Shown: positions 33,471-45,598 of the stretch, piece after piece
How the letters are laid out: every line of letters begins with the position of its first letter
How positions within the stretch are numbered: position 1 is the first letter of the stretch
Assembly (NCBI RefSeq): GCF_027595985.1
Contig: NC_073304.1
Location: 46,789,137 to 46,853,136 of the forward strand
DNA: 64,000 bases
Reading direction: 5' to 3'
Source of the DNA: Sorex araneus
Taxonomy: Eukaryota > Chordata > Mammalia > Eulipotyphla > Soricidae
Notes under the pieces: generated by a model
Told to the model about the DNA's origin: nothing
Databases searched by the model: none
The model's input: the letters and a program-made list of their open reading frames with translations, nothing else
Made by a program: the position numbers and the translations under genes

Positions 33471-33769
33471 TTGAGTTGTCTTTGTTCCTCCTGCAGGGAG
33501 CTTAAGGTTTATTGAGCTACTTCCACAACAGTGCCCCTGAGGCACACCCAATTCTATCAAGCACTGATAATCTATATTGCTTTTCTTTTTCCTTTATGTC
33601 ATTTGCATGGTTTATTTAGCAGTGTCCTATTACTACAGACATAGAAGAGAATTGATGCTACGCTTTCAAAACATGGGAGTTAATTGACTCCAAATAATAT
33701 TTACTCCTGGGCATCCATCCATATTTATTTGACTAAAGCCTCAGTAGCCCTTATTTCCTAGCACTCCAA
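33471..33769. other. No feature recognised
   Basis: Unique-looking sequence. Confidence 0.4.
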
Positions 33770-34900
33770 AAGCAGGGTGCCGACAAAGGAACTGGATGGG
33801 CCCAGGGCAAATGATAAGCTACCCTGGCATCAGAAAGGGACAAGCTAAGTGCCATAAGAAGTATAATAATTTAAGAGCATGGTCATGGGACAAATTCTGT
33901 CATTACCCAAAAAGAAGTAACTGAATAAGGACCTTCTGGGGTTAGGAAAGAGTAACTTGGCCTGAGGACTGTAGCCTGAGATATATAGCAATAAATCCCC
34001 AGGAAGAGCCAACCTTTAAGCTTAACATATATCTTACTGTGCTCATACAAAATCACTATAAATATTATCACTGTCAGTCACTGTCATCCCGTTGCTCATC
34101 GATTTGATCGAGTAGACACCAGTAATGTCTCCATTGTGAGACTTGTTGTTAAGACTTGTTGTTACTGTTTTTAGCATATTAAATACATCATGGGTGGCTT
34201 GCCAGGCTCTGCCCTGAGTGCAAGATACTTCAGTAGCTTGCTGGGCTCTCCAGGAGGGGCAGAGGAATCCAGCCCAGGTCAGCTGCGTGCAAGGCAAACG
34301 TCCTACCTGCTGTGTTATCGCTCCAGCCCATAAATATTATAAGAAGTAAATTTATATGATTGGTTAAATGGATTATTAGCTGAGGAAAGGAAAAAGCAAT
34401 ACACCTTAGATGGAATCCTGCCCTTGAGCAGATCTCCTAGTAATCTAGAGTGCTGAACCCTCAGATGAGATCTTGTCCTTGAGTTAATCTCCTAGAATTT
34501 CCCCTGATGTAGTGGCTTTACCTCTGCTTGTTGTTATGAAAATGTTCAACCCCACCTATGTGTACCTCCACCCTTCATGATTTCTATATAACTGTGCTGT
34601 AAGGGGATAGTGGGGACTATGAGAAAGAGAAGGACTAGGTGAGAACCAGAATGGAGTGAGGACTATGAGGACTGGACCATGACTAGAAGAAGAGGAATTT
34701 GAAGTATATAAGGGGACTAGGATGATGGAATATGATGACTGGGACTATGACCAAAACTATGACTATGTTTGTACTATAAGGGGAGAGATCGGACTACGCT
34801 GGGGAGGAGAGAGAAATAAACTGACTACCAACAAGCCTGGGGCCCAGGCCCTGTTTCTCCATTCCCCTGGTCCTTTATCAGTCTGTCATATGGGCTGGCC
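33770..34900 (+). mobile_element. Probable LTR of an endogenous retrovirus-like element
   Basis: The order is LTR-like: a long U3-like stretch, a TATA-like motif (ttctatataactg near 34577-34592), then a polyadenylation signal aataaa at 34815-34820 followed by a gtttctccattcccctgg segment. Many ggactatga-type words lie between. No coding region, primer-binding site or partner LTR was seen, so it may be a solitary LTR. Ends are uncertain. It is split by a SINE-B at 34069. Confidence 0.4.
34069..34329 (-). mobile_element. SINE-B, full length
   Basis: Minus-strand head gctggagcgataacacagca through gatgacagtgactgacagtg. Perfect target-site duplication ataaatattat at 34058-34068 and 34330-34340. 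A local duplication of agacttgttgtta is present in the middle. Confidence 0.9.
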
Positions 34901-34984
34901 AGAGGAACAGTTCTTGACCATGGAATGCTCGAGTCACATGTGCCCATGTTTTTTCTTTGAAACTCACAGACCCCTAACACTATA

Positions 34985-35210
34985 TAAGTCCCCCGAGACT
35001 GCTAAGAGTATCTATGAATGCAGAGCAAGGAGTAAGCCCCAAGCATGGACAGAGGTGGCATCTAAAGTAAAATAAAGAAATAATGGAAAGAGAACAAGCA
35101 GATAAAGCACCTTTCTTACATGTGGCTAACCCTAGTACTTCATATGCTCTCCTGAGCATGGAGGCAAGAATAGCCTCTGAGCACTATTGATATTCCCCCC
35201 TTCCCATTAC
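34985..35210 (+). mobile_element. Two decayed SINE-A fragments in tandem
   Basis: A 3' part (gcagagcaaggagtaagccc, to 35080) is followed by a second copy (aagagaacaagcagataaag, cttcatatgctctcctgagc, to about 35210). Confidence 0.5.
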
Positions 35211-35616
35211 AATTTAAAAAAAATAAATGTTAAATGCAAGTTTCTCCCTGGCATCTCTGCTGTTCTTAGGAATCAACCTAGGAACATGTGGGCTTTGCCT
35301 CACATCACTAACCTTCATACTGTCTCTGTCCTCCTCATTCTGTCCATCTACCTCTCCAGCCTCTCTTTCAAGCTTTTATTTTCTATCTGCCTGTTCCCCT
35401 GTCATGGGGTTTCTGTCCTTCACCCTGGAAGCTTTACTCAATGAAGCTTATTTCCAATTCACAGTTTTTGATGAATTCTTATTCAGTGTTAGCACAAAAG
35501 TATTTGTTAAGTCTTATTGTGATTTGAAGGGGGAATTCCTAAGTTAGATTTCCCACACACTCTTGGCTGAGTTTACTCAAATATCAGCATTCTAAGTAAA
35601 ATAAAATGTCAGCACT
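35211..35616. other. No gene seen
   Basis: Overlapping hydrophobic short ORFs (35187-35547) reflect T-rich composition; no domain recognised. Confidence 0.4.
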
Positions 35617-35807
35617 ATGGAACCTGAGAGATAGTACAGCAAGTAGGTACTTGCCTTGCAAGCAGAAGACCCAGGTTCAATGCCTAGCACCACAAATGAT
35701 CCCCTGAGCCCACCGGGAGTGATTCCTGAGCACAGAGCCAAAAGTAAGCCCTGAGCACTGTTGGGAAAGGGCCCCAAAACAGAAATGAATAAATAAATAA
35801 ATAAAAC
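35617..35807 (+). mobile_element. SINE-A
   Basis: Head aacctgagagatagtacagc, B box ggttcaatgcc, ccgggagtgattcctgagca, and an (aaat)n tail. Confidence 0.8.
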
Positions 35808-36039
35808 ATCAACTTTATGATTAACAGAGCGCTTAGCAAAAGTAGATGAGACTTAGCTATACAGAATCATCAGTATCTACAACATATACAAATCATGCAG
35901 CCTAATTCACCTCATTGCCGCTGCACTAGAAAACTCCACAACCAAGCCCCTCACAGACTCACGTACTGAAGGAAGAATATGTGTTGTGCGAGGAGAGGAA
36001 AAAGGGATCAGACTGTGAGACTTTTACCACATAGTTTTC

Positions 36040-36192
36040 ATTTTCTTTGCTGTGGGGAGGGGCATTTCCATTTGTGCTCAGGGCTCACTCTTGACAGTGC
36101 CCAGGGGACCACATGGTGGTACCAGAGATGGAAGCAGGGCTCAGTCTTGTGAAAGGCAAGTGACTTCACTCCTCTACTATCTCTCTGACCTG
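36040..36192 (-). mobile_element. SINE-A, diverged
   Basis: Reverse text ttgtgctcagggctcactct, gcccaggggaccacatggtg, and ctctactatctctctgacct. Confidence 0.65.
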
Positions 36193-36324
36193 CTGCCACT
36201 ATTCTTCACGGCCTTTCCCATATTTCACCCCTGAAAGGAATACGGTGAGGCCAGCTGTGTTGGAAAGATACAAAGCTTTGTTCTCATACAAAGCATAGGA
36301 GTGGATAAGAAGTGATCTATTCTT

Positions 36325-36497
36325 TTTTTTTTTTGCTTTTTGGGTCACACCCAGCGATGCTCAGGGGTTACTCCTGGCTTTGCACTCAGGAATTACTCCT
36401 GGCAGTGCTTGGGGGACCATATGGGATGCCGGGATCGAACCTGGGTCGGCCACGTGCAAGGCAAATGCCCTACCCGCTGTGCTATCACTCCGGCCCC
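36325..36497 (-). mobile_element. SINE-A, young, full length
   Basis: Near-consensus from gggccggagtgatagcacag to ctgggtgtgacccaaaaagc with a 12-nt poly(A). Perfect 17-bp target-site duplication agaagtgatctattctt (36308-36324 and 36498-36514). Confidence 0.95.
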
Positions 36498-36661
36498 AGA
36501 AGTGATCTATTCTTAACAAGTTATAAGCAGTTGTATATAGGGATAATTTAATGAATGAACATAGACCAGACATCCATCAAGTGCTAGGCATCACACTAAT
36601 TATCACAGATTCAAAGACAAATAAGGAATTAGAACATTTACCAAATATTTGTAATACAGGT

Positions 36662-36806
36662 AGTTTTTGTTTTGTTTTGCTTTGGGGCCACACTGGCTCT
36701 ACACTTAGGAATCACTCTTGGCAGTGCTCAGGAGTTCGTATGAATCAAACCTGGGTTGGCCATGTGCAAGGCAAGCACTCTACCTGCTGTTCTACTTCTC
36801 CGGCCC
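36662..36806 (-). mobile_element. SINE-A with internal deletion
   Basis: Reverse text ttgctttggggccacactgg, atgaatcaaacctgggttgg, and tctacttctccggccc. The mid-element ccatatggtcccc segment is missing. Confidence 0.75.
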
Positions 36807-36917
36807 AGATATACCTAGTTCTTTTGTAAGTGCTTCATATTCATTTATCTACTATATTGAACCTATTAATATGTTTTCCTATTTAATTTGATTACTAATA
36901 TAATTTATCTCTATGTA

Positions 36918-37173
36918 GCAAGCATTGCACTGTAGCACTGTCATCCCGTTGTTCATCAATTTGCTCGAGCTGGCACCAGTAATGTCTCCATTGTGAGACT
37001 TATTGTTACTGCTTTTGGCATATCGAATACGCTACAGGTAGCTTGCCAGGCTCTGCCATGCGGGAGGGATATTCAAGGTAGCTTGCCGGGATCTCTGAGA
37101 GGTATGGAGGAATTAAACCTGGGTTGACCATGTGCAAGGAAAACACCCTACCCACTGTGCTATCATTCCAGTC
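36918..37173 (-). mobile_element. SINE-B, full length
   Basis: Minus-strand head ctggaatgatagcacagtgg through gatgacagtgctacagtgc. Approximate target-site duplication tatctctatgta (near 36907) against tatctctgtgta (37174-37185). Confidence 0.85.
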
Positions 37174-37185
37174 TATCTCTGTGTA

Positions 37186-38049
37186 ATTTATTAAAATTTA
37201 TATGCTATATTTGTATAGAGGTCTGTTTTATATTATAAGTAATATAAAGTCTTTATAATTTTTTAGCACTTGCTATACATTCAGAGTTTTACTCCCACAG
37301 TAAAACTCTGTGAGGTGTAAGCTGTGAGTCCTGACCTTCATATTTTTGTTCCACAGGACTGATGTGATGGAGAGTGTATGAGGAGATATTGTGCATACTC
37401 ACCTCAGTCATTTCTCTTTCTTTTTTTTGCTTCTGCCTGCCCACAAAGAAGATGAATTCTTTGCCCTGCCTGAGTAGCACACTCAGTGGGGTAAATGAAG
37501 TTAAGTTTTATGAATTTCATTCTCTTTTTTTTTCAGTCAAAAACATCCTAGCAGGCCAATCAAAAACTTAAGTTCTCATACTGAGTAAAACTGTCATTGA
37601 GCATTAACTAAATGTGATTCTGCAAGATTCAGCCATTTATTTAAAAAATCTCTTTGTCCTCTGCATTATTTACATTTTTGATAAACAGCATTATAACTGA
37701 TTTTGATTATTCTATTTTATTTACTTTTATTTTCGATTATTCTATTTTATTTACTTTTATTTTAAGTACTGAGATTTATAGTACTGCTAATAAGAGGATT
37801 CCATGCATCCAACATTCCTGCACCACAGCCTCTGCCAGAGTAGCTGCTCCCCTCTACCACTGTTTCAGGGTTCCTTCCCAATGCTCCCTCCACCAGTGGT
37901 TTTGGTCATTTACAAAAAATTATAGTGAATGTTCTTAAGGTTGTACGAAAAATGTCAAAGATGGACAAATCAATAGACTGTTGTGCTGAAAGATCAAATT
38001 AATTTAGGCAAATAGATGATATAATTAAGAAATTATTTGTCTGCTTTCT
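37186..38049. other. AT-rich DNA, no gene seen
   Basis: Contains a direct repeat of gattattctattttatttac with flanking text (37704-37729 and 37735-37760). Nothing coding. Confidence 0.45.
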
Positions 38050-38740
38050 TTTAAACTAAATAAATTTTTTATGATATTTATACATTTTATTTTCATAAAG
38101 TAGTTCATAATAGCTCATTACAGATAGTAGTCAAACACCTACCCAACCAATGAGCATCTTTCCACCATAGTGTGAAGGTTGTTGATTTCAATTGGGGCCC
38201 ATTTAAGCCTGTATAAGAGAATACAAGCAAGTATGTTAAAACCAAACACATGTGTGCTGCTTTAGATACATCAGTGGGCTAGAGTATAAGAGGTCCCGTT
38301 TGTGGCCTATACATTTGTGGCCACGCACTCCAGGAAATTCTGCATGGCTCTCTTCTGGGAGCTTTGTTTTATAGTCTCTGGATCTTGGCTGTTAATGAGA
38401 TTACATGACGCTGGGGGAAGTTTGTGGGTGTGACTACCAAGCTATTGGAAAACTGGGGATCTGGGTGGAGGAGGCTCAGTCCCGATCCGAGCAGGCTTAG
38501 AGATCTCAGCCATGGGTTCCGCATACCTGGGTTCCTCTGTCGGTTCTTTCATGTGTGAGACTCATCATAGCATGTGAAGAGTAGCCTTGAGCATGGCTGT
38601 GGTTGGGTTCTGGATGTTTTCGGCAGTGGGGTTCTGCTTGTGGCAGGAAGGGCGACTCAACCCACACCCCTCTGAGGGGCCCCAGTGAAGATAGCCTGGC
38701 ACAGGGCAGGAGATTCTGCCAAATGAAGTCTTTCAATCAG
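38050..38740 (-). mobile_element. Possible composite retroposon
   Basis: Left end (ttcataatagctcattacag, gtcaaacacctacccaacc, catctttccaccatag) resembles an L1-like 3' UTR on the minus strand. The other end (38460-38740) is GC-richer. This is the same layout as 21096-21838 and 60357-60950 but far less clear. Confidence 0.3.
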
Positions 38741-39145
38741 TATGATGACTCCTATGTCTGCAATGAGCAATAAATTTAAGCAGATGAGTTTTTTAAAAAG
38801 AAATTTTAACTTTTAGAAGCTATAGAAAAGCTCAATCAATGCAACAAAGAATTAGCAACCATGACCTTTTTGTCTTATTTGTTTCCAGTCCAAATGGGAA
38901 AAATAGAGGTTGTCTAGGCTGTAATAGAAATTAGAAGACTATCCAATTGCTCACAGAGAAAAATAAAACGTTCCCTAAGCATCTTTTGTTTCTTACAAAG
39001 ATATTCCTTGCACATATGAATATACATGTAATATAGTCTCCATTTGCTTTTATTTTCACAAATAAAAGATCATGACATGCAACATTCTTTATCTTACTTT
39101 TTACAATTAATATTTCTCAGAAACTGGTGGAATAGTCAACTTTTG
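38741..39145. other. No feature recognised
   Basis: AT-rich unique-looking sequence. Confidence 0.4.
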
Positions 39146-39333
39146 GGGCTTTGTTTTGTTTTTGGACCACACCCAGTAATGCTCAAGAGTTACTCCTGAA
39201 TCTCCACTTAGGGATTGCTCCTGGTGTTGCTCAGTGGACCATATCCTTGGTCCATATGGGATGCCAGGGATTGAACTTGGCTTGGCCACATGCAAGGGAA
39301 TTGTCTTACCCACTGTACTATTGCTCCAGCCCT
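39146..39333 (-). mobile_element. SINE-A
   Basis: Reverse text ggaccacacccagtaatgct, ccatatgggatgccaggga, and actattgctccagccc. A duplication of the ggaccatat/ggtccatat segment makes it longer than usual. Confidence 0.8.
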
Positions 39334-40105
39334 GAAAAAGGTATGTTTTAAGTCTAACCAGAGAAAGTACTTCTTAGATGTCATGATGATAAAGTTCCAG
39401 AATGAATCACTCAAACTGGGAATATCAGTTTCAGCTCTTAAGACTGTTGGTACAACCAACACACAGACTGAAAGGGAGATTAGTGTGCAGGTATTTTATT
39501 GTGAAGTGCTCTTGGGATATACACCTCGGAAGAGATGGTGTATATCCCAAGGTAAGGGAGCAGAATGACATAGGAAATTGATAAGTTGCAGAGTAAGTTC
39601 AAAGGCTTCACTTACCCTTAGAGGAACTGATGTTAGAATGTCCCTGAGTCAGGAAAGAGTCCAGGCCTTTGCCCTCATACAACAATCAATCACTGCATGC
39701 ATACAGCCCTGGACAGTGAGCCTGGGACTCTGCAGTGTCTCTTCATCTAAGACATTTACAGAGAAGGCCAACAGCTCAGGGTTATCTGTCAGTGGCATTT
39801 CAAAACCACTGGGGGAATGAGTTCATCCTGAAAGAAGATCAGAGCAGGGTATCTTAATATCTACCATTAAAGTCTTTGTGAACCATAAAGTTTAGTACTT
39901 AGGAGTGCAGATTTATAATACAAAGAGCTAATTTACAAGTGGTCCAGGAAAATATATTTTTGAGTGTGAGAGACGAAAAAAAGACAAAGCAAATTTACAA
40001 AATGCTAAACATGTATAGCTCTGAACAAAGAATATATGGTGTCTATAATAGAGTTCTTATTATTTTTCTAAGTCACTGGCTGGTGTGATCCAAAAAATTT
40101 TTAAA
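39334..40105. other. No gene seen
   Basis: Unique-looking. A short inverted word (gggatatacacc and ggtgtatatccc, 39513-39550) is present. Confidence 0.45.
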
Positions 40106-40289
40106 GAAGGGCAGGAACAATAGTACGTTTGGTCAGTCGTTTTTGCCTTGCATGTGACAAACCCAGGTTTGCTACCCAGCACCACTTATGGTTCCCCACT
40201 TCCCACCCATCATGATCCCTGAGAGCAGAGCGAGGAGAAGTCCTGAGCAGCGCTGAATGTGATCCAAACCTCTGCAAAAAAAAATTGAA
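40106..40289 (+). mobile_element. SINE-A, diverged
   Basis: gggcaggaacaatagtacgt head, cttgcatgtgacaaacccag, and gaatgtgatccaaacctctg end with A run. Confidence 0.7.
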
Positions 40290-41129
40290 AATAAAATTCT
40301 TTGTTATTAAAAAAAAGTATAAGTACAAAATAAATGCATTAGTTAAGAAGAGGATTGAAATAGATTTTTTTAGAAAATCAACAAAAACAAATGCTTAGGG
40401 GTATTCGCTTCTCTGAAGAGACTATAGAAATAGATTGTCTACTGGGAAACTGTCGGTAAACTAATACCATATTTAAAATATTAACTTTTCACAGAGAGGA
40501 AGGACTTTATCTCCAAGAGAACAAGATGGCATTTTAAAATTTGGGTTGATTACTGGAAACACTGCCTGGCCTAGAGATAAATATTAAATTATAAAATGGT
40601 CTCCTCGGGGAAATGGTGAAAGGCATCCTCCAAAATATTAAAAATTAAATCAGATAAAGCATTAGACAGGCTGATTGTAGGAAATGGTCCTGCTCTGTTT
40701 TATTTGGAAGGTGGTGGAAAAGGAGACTGGGAGGTTTATCGGGGCTTGTCTATTATTTATTCTACAGATCCTGCCAAGAAGCAAAGCCCACATGCTCCAT
40801 TAAAATGGCTTATCTTCAGAGCAATTGCTGCTCTGAACTCAAGTTCTGAAGTGCCTAAAGAAACTAGTGGCTGTTTATCTTGGGGCAAGGGTATGTTTAC
40901 TTTGATATTGAGGCCACACCGATTGTGCACCTTAACTCCTGTACTATCTCTCCAGTCCCCAGAAACAAGTGTTTTATTAGGGGTTAGAGGAAGGATTTGG
41001 GGGATCTACTCTGACACTTAAATCAGAGTCCCTGGAATCCTCAAAACCTGTACTGCCAAGATGCCTTTATTTTCTGTTTTCTCAACCACCTGAAGAGATG
41101 TGCATGTGACCTTAAGAAACACATCAAGA
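40290..41129. other. No gene; small SINE-A scrap
   Basis: About 40908-40960 (ggccacaccgattgtgcacc; ctgtactatctctccagtcc) is a short reverse SINE-A fragment. The remainder is unassigned. Confidence 0.4.
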
Positions 41130-41307
41130 TTGTTTTGTTTTGTTTTGTTCTGGAGCCATGCCTGGTGGTGCTCTGGGTTTATCCCTGTCTCTGTGCTAGG
41201 AATTACCTCTTGTGGGACTCAGTGCTCAGGAGAACATATGCAGTGCTGGGGATCAAACCAGGGTGGACTGCTGGCAAAGCACCCCTGTGCTATCTTTCCA
41301 ACCCCCC
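41130..41307 (-). mobile_element. SINE-A, diverged
   Basis: Reverse text ggagccatgcctggtggtgc, ggggatcaaaccagggtgga, and tgtgctatctttccaacccc. Confidence 0.72.
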
Positions 41308-41703
41308 AAACACATCAATATTTATCTGTGATGGTTATATTATGGTTCCAGAGTTACTTCTAAAGCTTAAGTTTCTTAGAGGCATGTATCTGAAACATGC
41401 TTCTGGGGTAACGTAGTTGGCTACACTTCATTATTTTATTTATTCCACTCTTTTTTTGATGAACAAAATTTTCCTTCTGCCAAGCAAGGATGAGGTGCCT
41501 GTAAGTGGAGCAGGGATATGACTATAAAAAAGGCATAGGAGGGTAGAGAGCCGCAGGGTCTGGCATTAACATTGACTATAATCTGAACAGTGCCATGGAG
41601 CACTAATCACAATAGAATTGGATATTCCCTCTTTCCAAAGAGTAATGTTCTAATAGTGGAAGAGAAGAGAAAAACTGGGTGGATAGATACATTAAAAACT
41701 TAA
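41308..41703. other. No feature recognised
   Basis: Unique-looking sequence. Confidence 0.4.
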
Positions 41704-41880
41704 TGAGGGGCTCTAAGGGCTGGAGAGCATGCATTGCATCCTGGAGGACTTGGTTCAATCTCTAGCAATGCATGGTCCATTGAGCACTACCTGGAAGCCA
41801 CCTCCCAGTGTCAAATAGAAAATAGCCCCTGAGCATCATTAGGAATTGCCCCAAAACCAGCAATAACGAATAATAGTAAC
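41704..41880 (+). mobile_element. SINE-A, diverged
   Basis: aagggctggagagcatgcat, cttggttcaatctctagcaa, and gagcatcattaggaattgcc in order. Confidence 0.65.
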
Positions 41881-41984
41881 AATAATAAATAAAAATAATA
41901 TAACCTCAAAATTTTGATAAACTATGTAGGAGGGGAAAAATCTGGTGAGAAACAGGAAGCAGCTAAGGTAGAGGTGCTTGAGGT

Positions 41985-43110
41985 GATGGAAGAGCCAAAG
42001 TCTGTTATAAATTGCATAGCCAGAGAAAGGGAAAATGGGATCAGAGAAGAATAAGGGACCAGAAGAATGGCAGGGGCTGAAACAGAAAAGTAGGGAGATC
42101 TATAAGATTTGAAATAGTGAGCAGGAGGTCTGCGAGTTAGACAGAACCCAGATCCTGTGTAGCCTCTTAAGCTACAGTAAGGTGTTTGGACCTAAGCATG
42201 CAGATGTTCCTTAGAGAAGAGCAAAAGTTATGATTTACATATGTAAAGAATCATTTCAGTGACTATCTGAAAAATGGACTTGAGAGGGGAAGAGCAGAAA
42301 GGCTACTTAGAAGCTATTGAATAAATTAAACCGATTGAGAAGGTAGCTAAGATTGGGCAGCAATAATGGAGATCTTAGACTTGTGGATTTATTTTTAATT
42401 TATTTGAGAGGGGTGTATATCCACTGGTGTTCAGGGATTGCTCCTGACTCTACACTCAGGAGTTATTCTTGGAGGAGCTCAGTAGACCCTATGGGATACC
42501 AGGAATCTAATCCCAGTTGGCTGCATGCTAGACAGGAGTCCTATTTGCTATACTATCACTCAGATCCCTTGGAATCAATTTTAAAAAGAGATTTGCTGTT
42601 AAATTAGTCATTATAAGGAGGTGGTGGTGAAAGAATATGGGAAATCAAGGCTGATTCCTACCTTTCAAATTGAGTAAATGGGCAGATGAATGGTGGTAAT
42701 TTAATGAGATGAAAAATGTTGGAACTGAATAAGAGTAGGAACAGAAATGGAAGAGACATCAGTGGTACAGTGCATATGTTAGTCTGAAATGCTTATTATA
42801 CATGAATCTACAAGTCTGGAGCCCCAGGGACAGAGTTGGACTAGAGACTTGGGTATCTTAAAGTTAGATTTTAAGCCTCAGTATAAGAGGTCGGCTAGAG
42901 AGAGAATGGGTATAGAATAGAAAAGAGGTTACAGGCTGAATGCCAAACATTCCAGGTTCAATTTAAAGGTCTGAAAGTTATCCCAACAAGAGAAGCAGAA
43001 TAAAAAAGAGAAAAATCACAATTTCCAGACTCCAAAAAGAGTGGATACTTGGAAAGACTGAAGACTAGCATCTAATGCAGCTGGGAGGCAGAGTAAGAAG
43101 AGGATGAAAA
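41985..43110 (+). mobile_element. Ancient mammal-wide repeat (old L1 3'-region type)
   Basis: A run of short matches to a common old eutherian repeat in the right order: taaggtgtttggacctaag, tcatttcagtgactatctg, aatcaaggctgattcctac, and agtctggagccccagggac. Split by a SINE-A at 42390-42570. Family name uncertain. The same family seems to occur in reverse at 45155-45400. Confidence 0.45.
42390..42570 (-). mobile_element. SINE-A, diverged
   Basis: Reverse text cactggtgttcagggattgc, tctacactcaggagttattc, and tatactatcactcagatccc. Confidence 0.7.
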
Positions 43111-43179
43111 AGGTGCCCTTGGCTATGCAACATGGAAATCATTGCTAATCAGTGGAATAGAGGAAAGAGAGACCCATGT

Positions 43180-43216
43180 GGTGTGTGAGTGTGTGTGTGT
43201 GTATGTGTGTGTGTGG
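43180..43216. repeat. (GT)n microsatellite
   Basis: Interrupted GT run with GA and AT interruptions. Confidence 0.9.
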
Positions 43217-43420
43217 TGAATTAAAAAGTCATATACAGTTGAGGAAGGAGAGGTCCTGCACATGGAATCAAATTTGTGTTTGAGGGAAACATAATAGTAA
43301 AATGGGTTGTGAAGCACACATGTGGTCAAGAAGGACTTTTTTTTTCCTTTAAAGAGGAGATGCTGAAATTTGTGTGAATAGTGATGATTATGACACAGAA
43401 CTAAGTTCTAAAGAGAGAGG

Positions 43421-43586
43421 GAAGCCTGGGAGATAGAACAGGGGCTAAGGTGCTTGCCTTGCATGTGGTTGACCTCAGTTTGATCCCCAGCACTGCCAGG
43501 AGTGACTCCTGAGCACAAAGCTAAAGTCACCCTGGCACCACAAAGTGTGGTCAAAATCCCTAACTCCTAAAACAAAAACAAAAACA
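43421..43586 (+). mobile_element. SINE-A, diverged
   Basis: gcctgggagatagaacaggg, ccttgcatgtggttgacctc, and gccaggagtgactcctgagc, followed by (aaaac)n. Confidence 0.7.
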
Positions 43587-43654
43587 AATCCCTGAGGGAT
43601 GGGAATCCCAAAAATAGTTAAATAGCTTATTTTTGTTTCTAATTGCTGAGGCCA

Positions 43655-43745
43655 CCAGAGCCAAAACAGCGATGGTGTGGATCAAACCCAGGATGTTAAG
43701 CCTAAAAGACAGGTGCTCTACCACTTGAGCACCTCACCTGGCCTA
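43655..43745 (-). mobile_element. SINE fragment, possibly of another family
   Basis: gtggatcaaacccaggatgt followed by gtgctctaccacttgagcac looks like the reverse of a tRNA-type SINE head. The word gctctaccac differs from SINE-A here. Confidence 0.4.
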
Positions 43746-44860
43746 GAGGGCTATCTTTCAATAGGGGCAGAAATACATTAACAAAATTCATAAGGGTCTC
43801 ATTGAAGTTCAGAAAAAATTTGCAGTGACACCTCCCAGGCACCAGATGGTGATGTTCAGCTGTGGTCAGTTTTCTCTCACCTGAGAGCACCTTTCTTAGG
43901 AGCAAGTGGGGGTGGGATAAGGGAGTGCTTTTTGTTCACCCAAGTTGGACTGAGTTGGCCCCCTGGCAATTGAAATTGTAGGTGACTTTCTGGTTTGACT
44001 TTTTAAGTGGAACTGCATCTCCTGGCGAGGAAAGAATAGAGGGCTTGTGCATTTGAAGCTAGCATGCAGTTCGATACAAAGCACAAAGTGTAGGAATCAC
44101 TTTTCAGGATGAGGGGTAAAAGTCATCAATACTTACTCCCCAAAAGAAAGGAGAAACCAGCCAGACAATTAAAAAAACACTGAAAACCAGAGAGGAATCC
44201 CGTGTGTTCATTAACCAGGAAACACTGACCGAGTCCGAATTCCTGCTCTGCCGTAGGACAGGGTGATGGCAGCTGCAGGAACTGGCCTCTTGGCCTGTAA
44301 CCTTTCATGACTTATAAGTGGTGGCTGGAGTGTTCCCAGGCCATCTGACCCTCAGCAGCAGCTTGGGGCCAAGCAAATGGCATCTGCGCCATCTCCACTG
44401 GTTCTCCTACTGGGCCTCTGAATTTGCACTAGTTGTACTGAAATAATCTCTTCATCACATCCTTCCTTCCTTACATCCCGGCCCCAATCTGACCTCCTGG
44501 GAGGGCGTCCATCTGAGCAGCACAATAACCCAGCCCGCCCCACCCTCTCCTTGGCTGATAGTCATGGCATTTAACTACGTTCACATTCACGCACCACTTG
44601 ACAGTATCTCCCTTGGGCCTTCCCACTTTTAAAAACTTGCCTTTCAACAATCCAATCCTATCACGTCTGATTTTGTTTGTTTGTTTATTTGTTTAGTTTT
44701 TGCTTTGGCAAAGGTGGTTCCTATTTCCTCGTGAATCTTTTAAAATTATCCCAGCTGAATAATATTAGGGGGATCTTGATTTTATTTTTAAGCAACTATC
44801 TTCCCCTTAATATAGTCCATAAATTTTATGTATACTGAGTTCTCCTCTATTTTAAAAAAG
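43746..44860. other. No gene seen
   Basis: Unique-looking sequence. Several minus-strand ORFs of about 60 codons lack recognisable protein features. Confidence 0.45.
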
Positions 44861-44956
44861 CATCATTGCTTCAGCTGCAGCTCCATTTTGACCATTCTAC
44901 TTTTTGCCTTCCTCTTGCTGCTAATTTTCCCTTTTTCTTCTTTAAGCACTTTGAAG

Positions 44957-45138
44957 TTGGGCTGAGAGATAGTACAGTGGGTAAAGCACTTGTCTTGGCC
45001 ACAGCCAACCTGCATTAAAACCCCAGCCCTCCGTACGATCTCCTGAGCCCTGTCAGGAGTGCTCCCTGACTACAGAGCCAGAGTATGCTCTGAGCACTGC
45101 CGGATATGCTCCCCCTCCCCCCCTCAAATAAATAAACT
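44957..45138 (+). mobile_element. SINE-A, diverged
   Basis: ggctgagagatagtacagtg, tctcctgagccctgtcagga, and gagcactgccggatatgctc, ending in (aaat)n. Confidence 0.75.
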
Positions 45139-45154
45139 ATTCAGAGCCTCTCTC

Positions 45155-45400
45155 TGGAAAATTCTTACTGTGTCTTCTGCAAGGTGAAACAGATCTTTGC
45201 CAGTCCTCGTGTTCTTGAGTCACTATTTTGCTGAACTTTCCTATATCACTTAATACACTGATCACCCTTCCCTTCTGGAAACGCTCTCTTTCTTGCTCTT
45301 TTTCTTTGTCCTTTGGCTTGCCCCACACTGGTCTAACCTGATTCCTTTTGCACCTGTGACCCTTTCTTCTCTATTGCCTCACATGACTCTTCTTCCTGCT
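45155..45400 (-). mobile_element. Ancient mammal-wide repeat (old L1 3'-region type)
   Basis: Minus-strand text including gaaagagagcgtttccagaa and gggtgatcagtgtattaag matches the same old family as 41985-43110, in opposite orientation. Confidence 0.4.
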
Positions 45401-45598
45401 TCTGTCTTTGGAGAGTAGAAAGATCAGTCTCATCTGGGAACCCAAGCCATTCGTAAAAGGCTCCTTCCTGATTTCTCTTTGTGATCTGATCCTCCTTCAA
45501 AATTATCCGGTTTATTTTTCTAATACACCGTAAGTGTTTCTACTGAGCTACATAACTTTAATCCCAACTTTAATGTTTATTTTTTAAATGTCTCATCT
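45401..45598. other. No feature recognised
   Basis: Short unique-looking spacer. Confidence 0.4.

Noticed and set aside
34722..35075. 117-codon ORF starting MMEYDDWDYDQNYDY
   Set aside because: Comes from the ggactatga-type repeats of the probable LTR and then SINE fragments.
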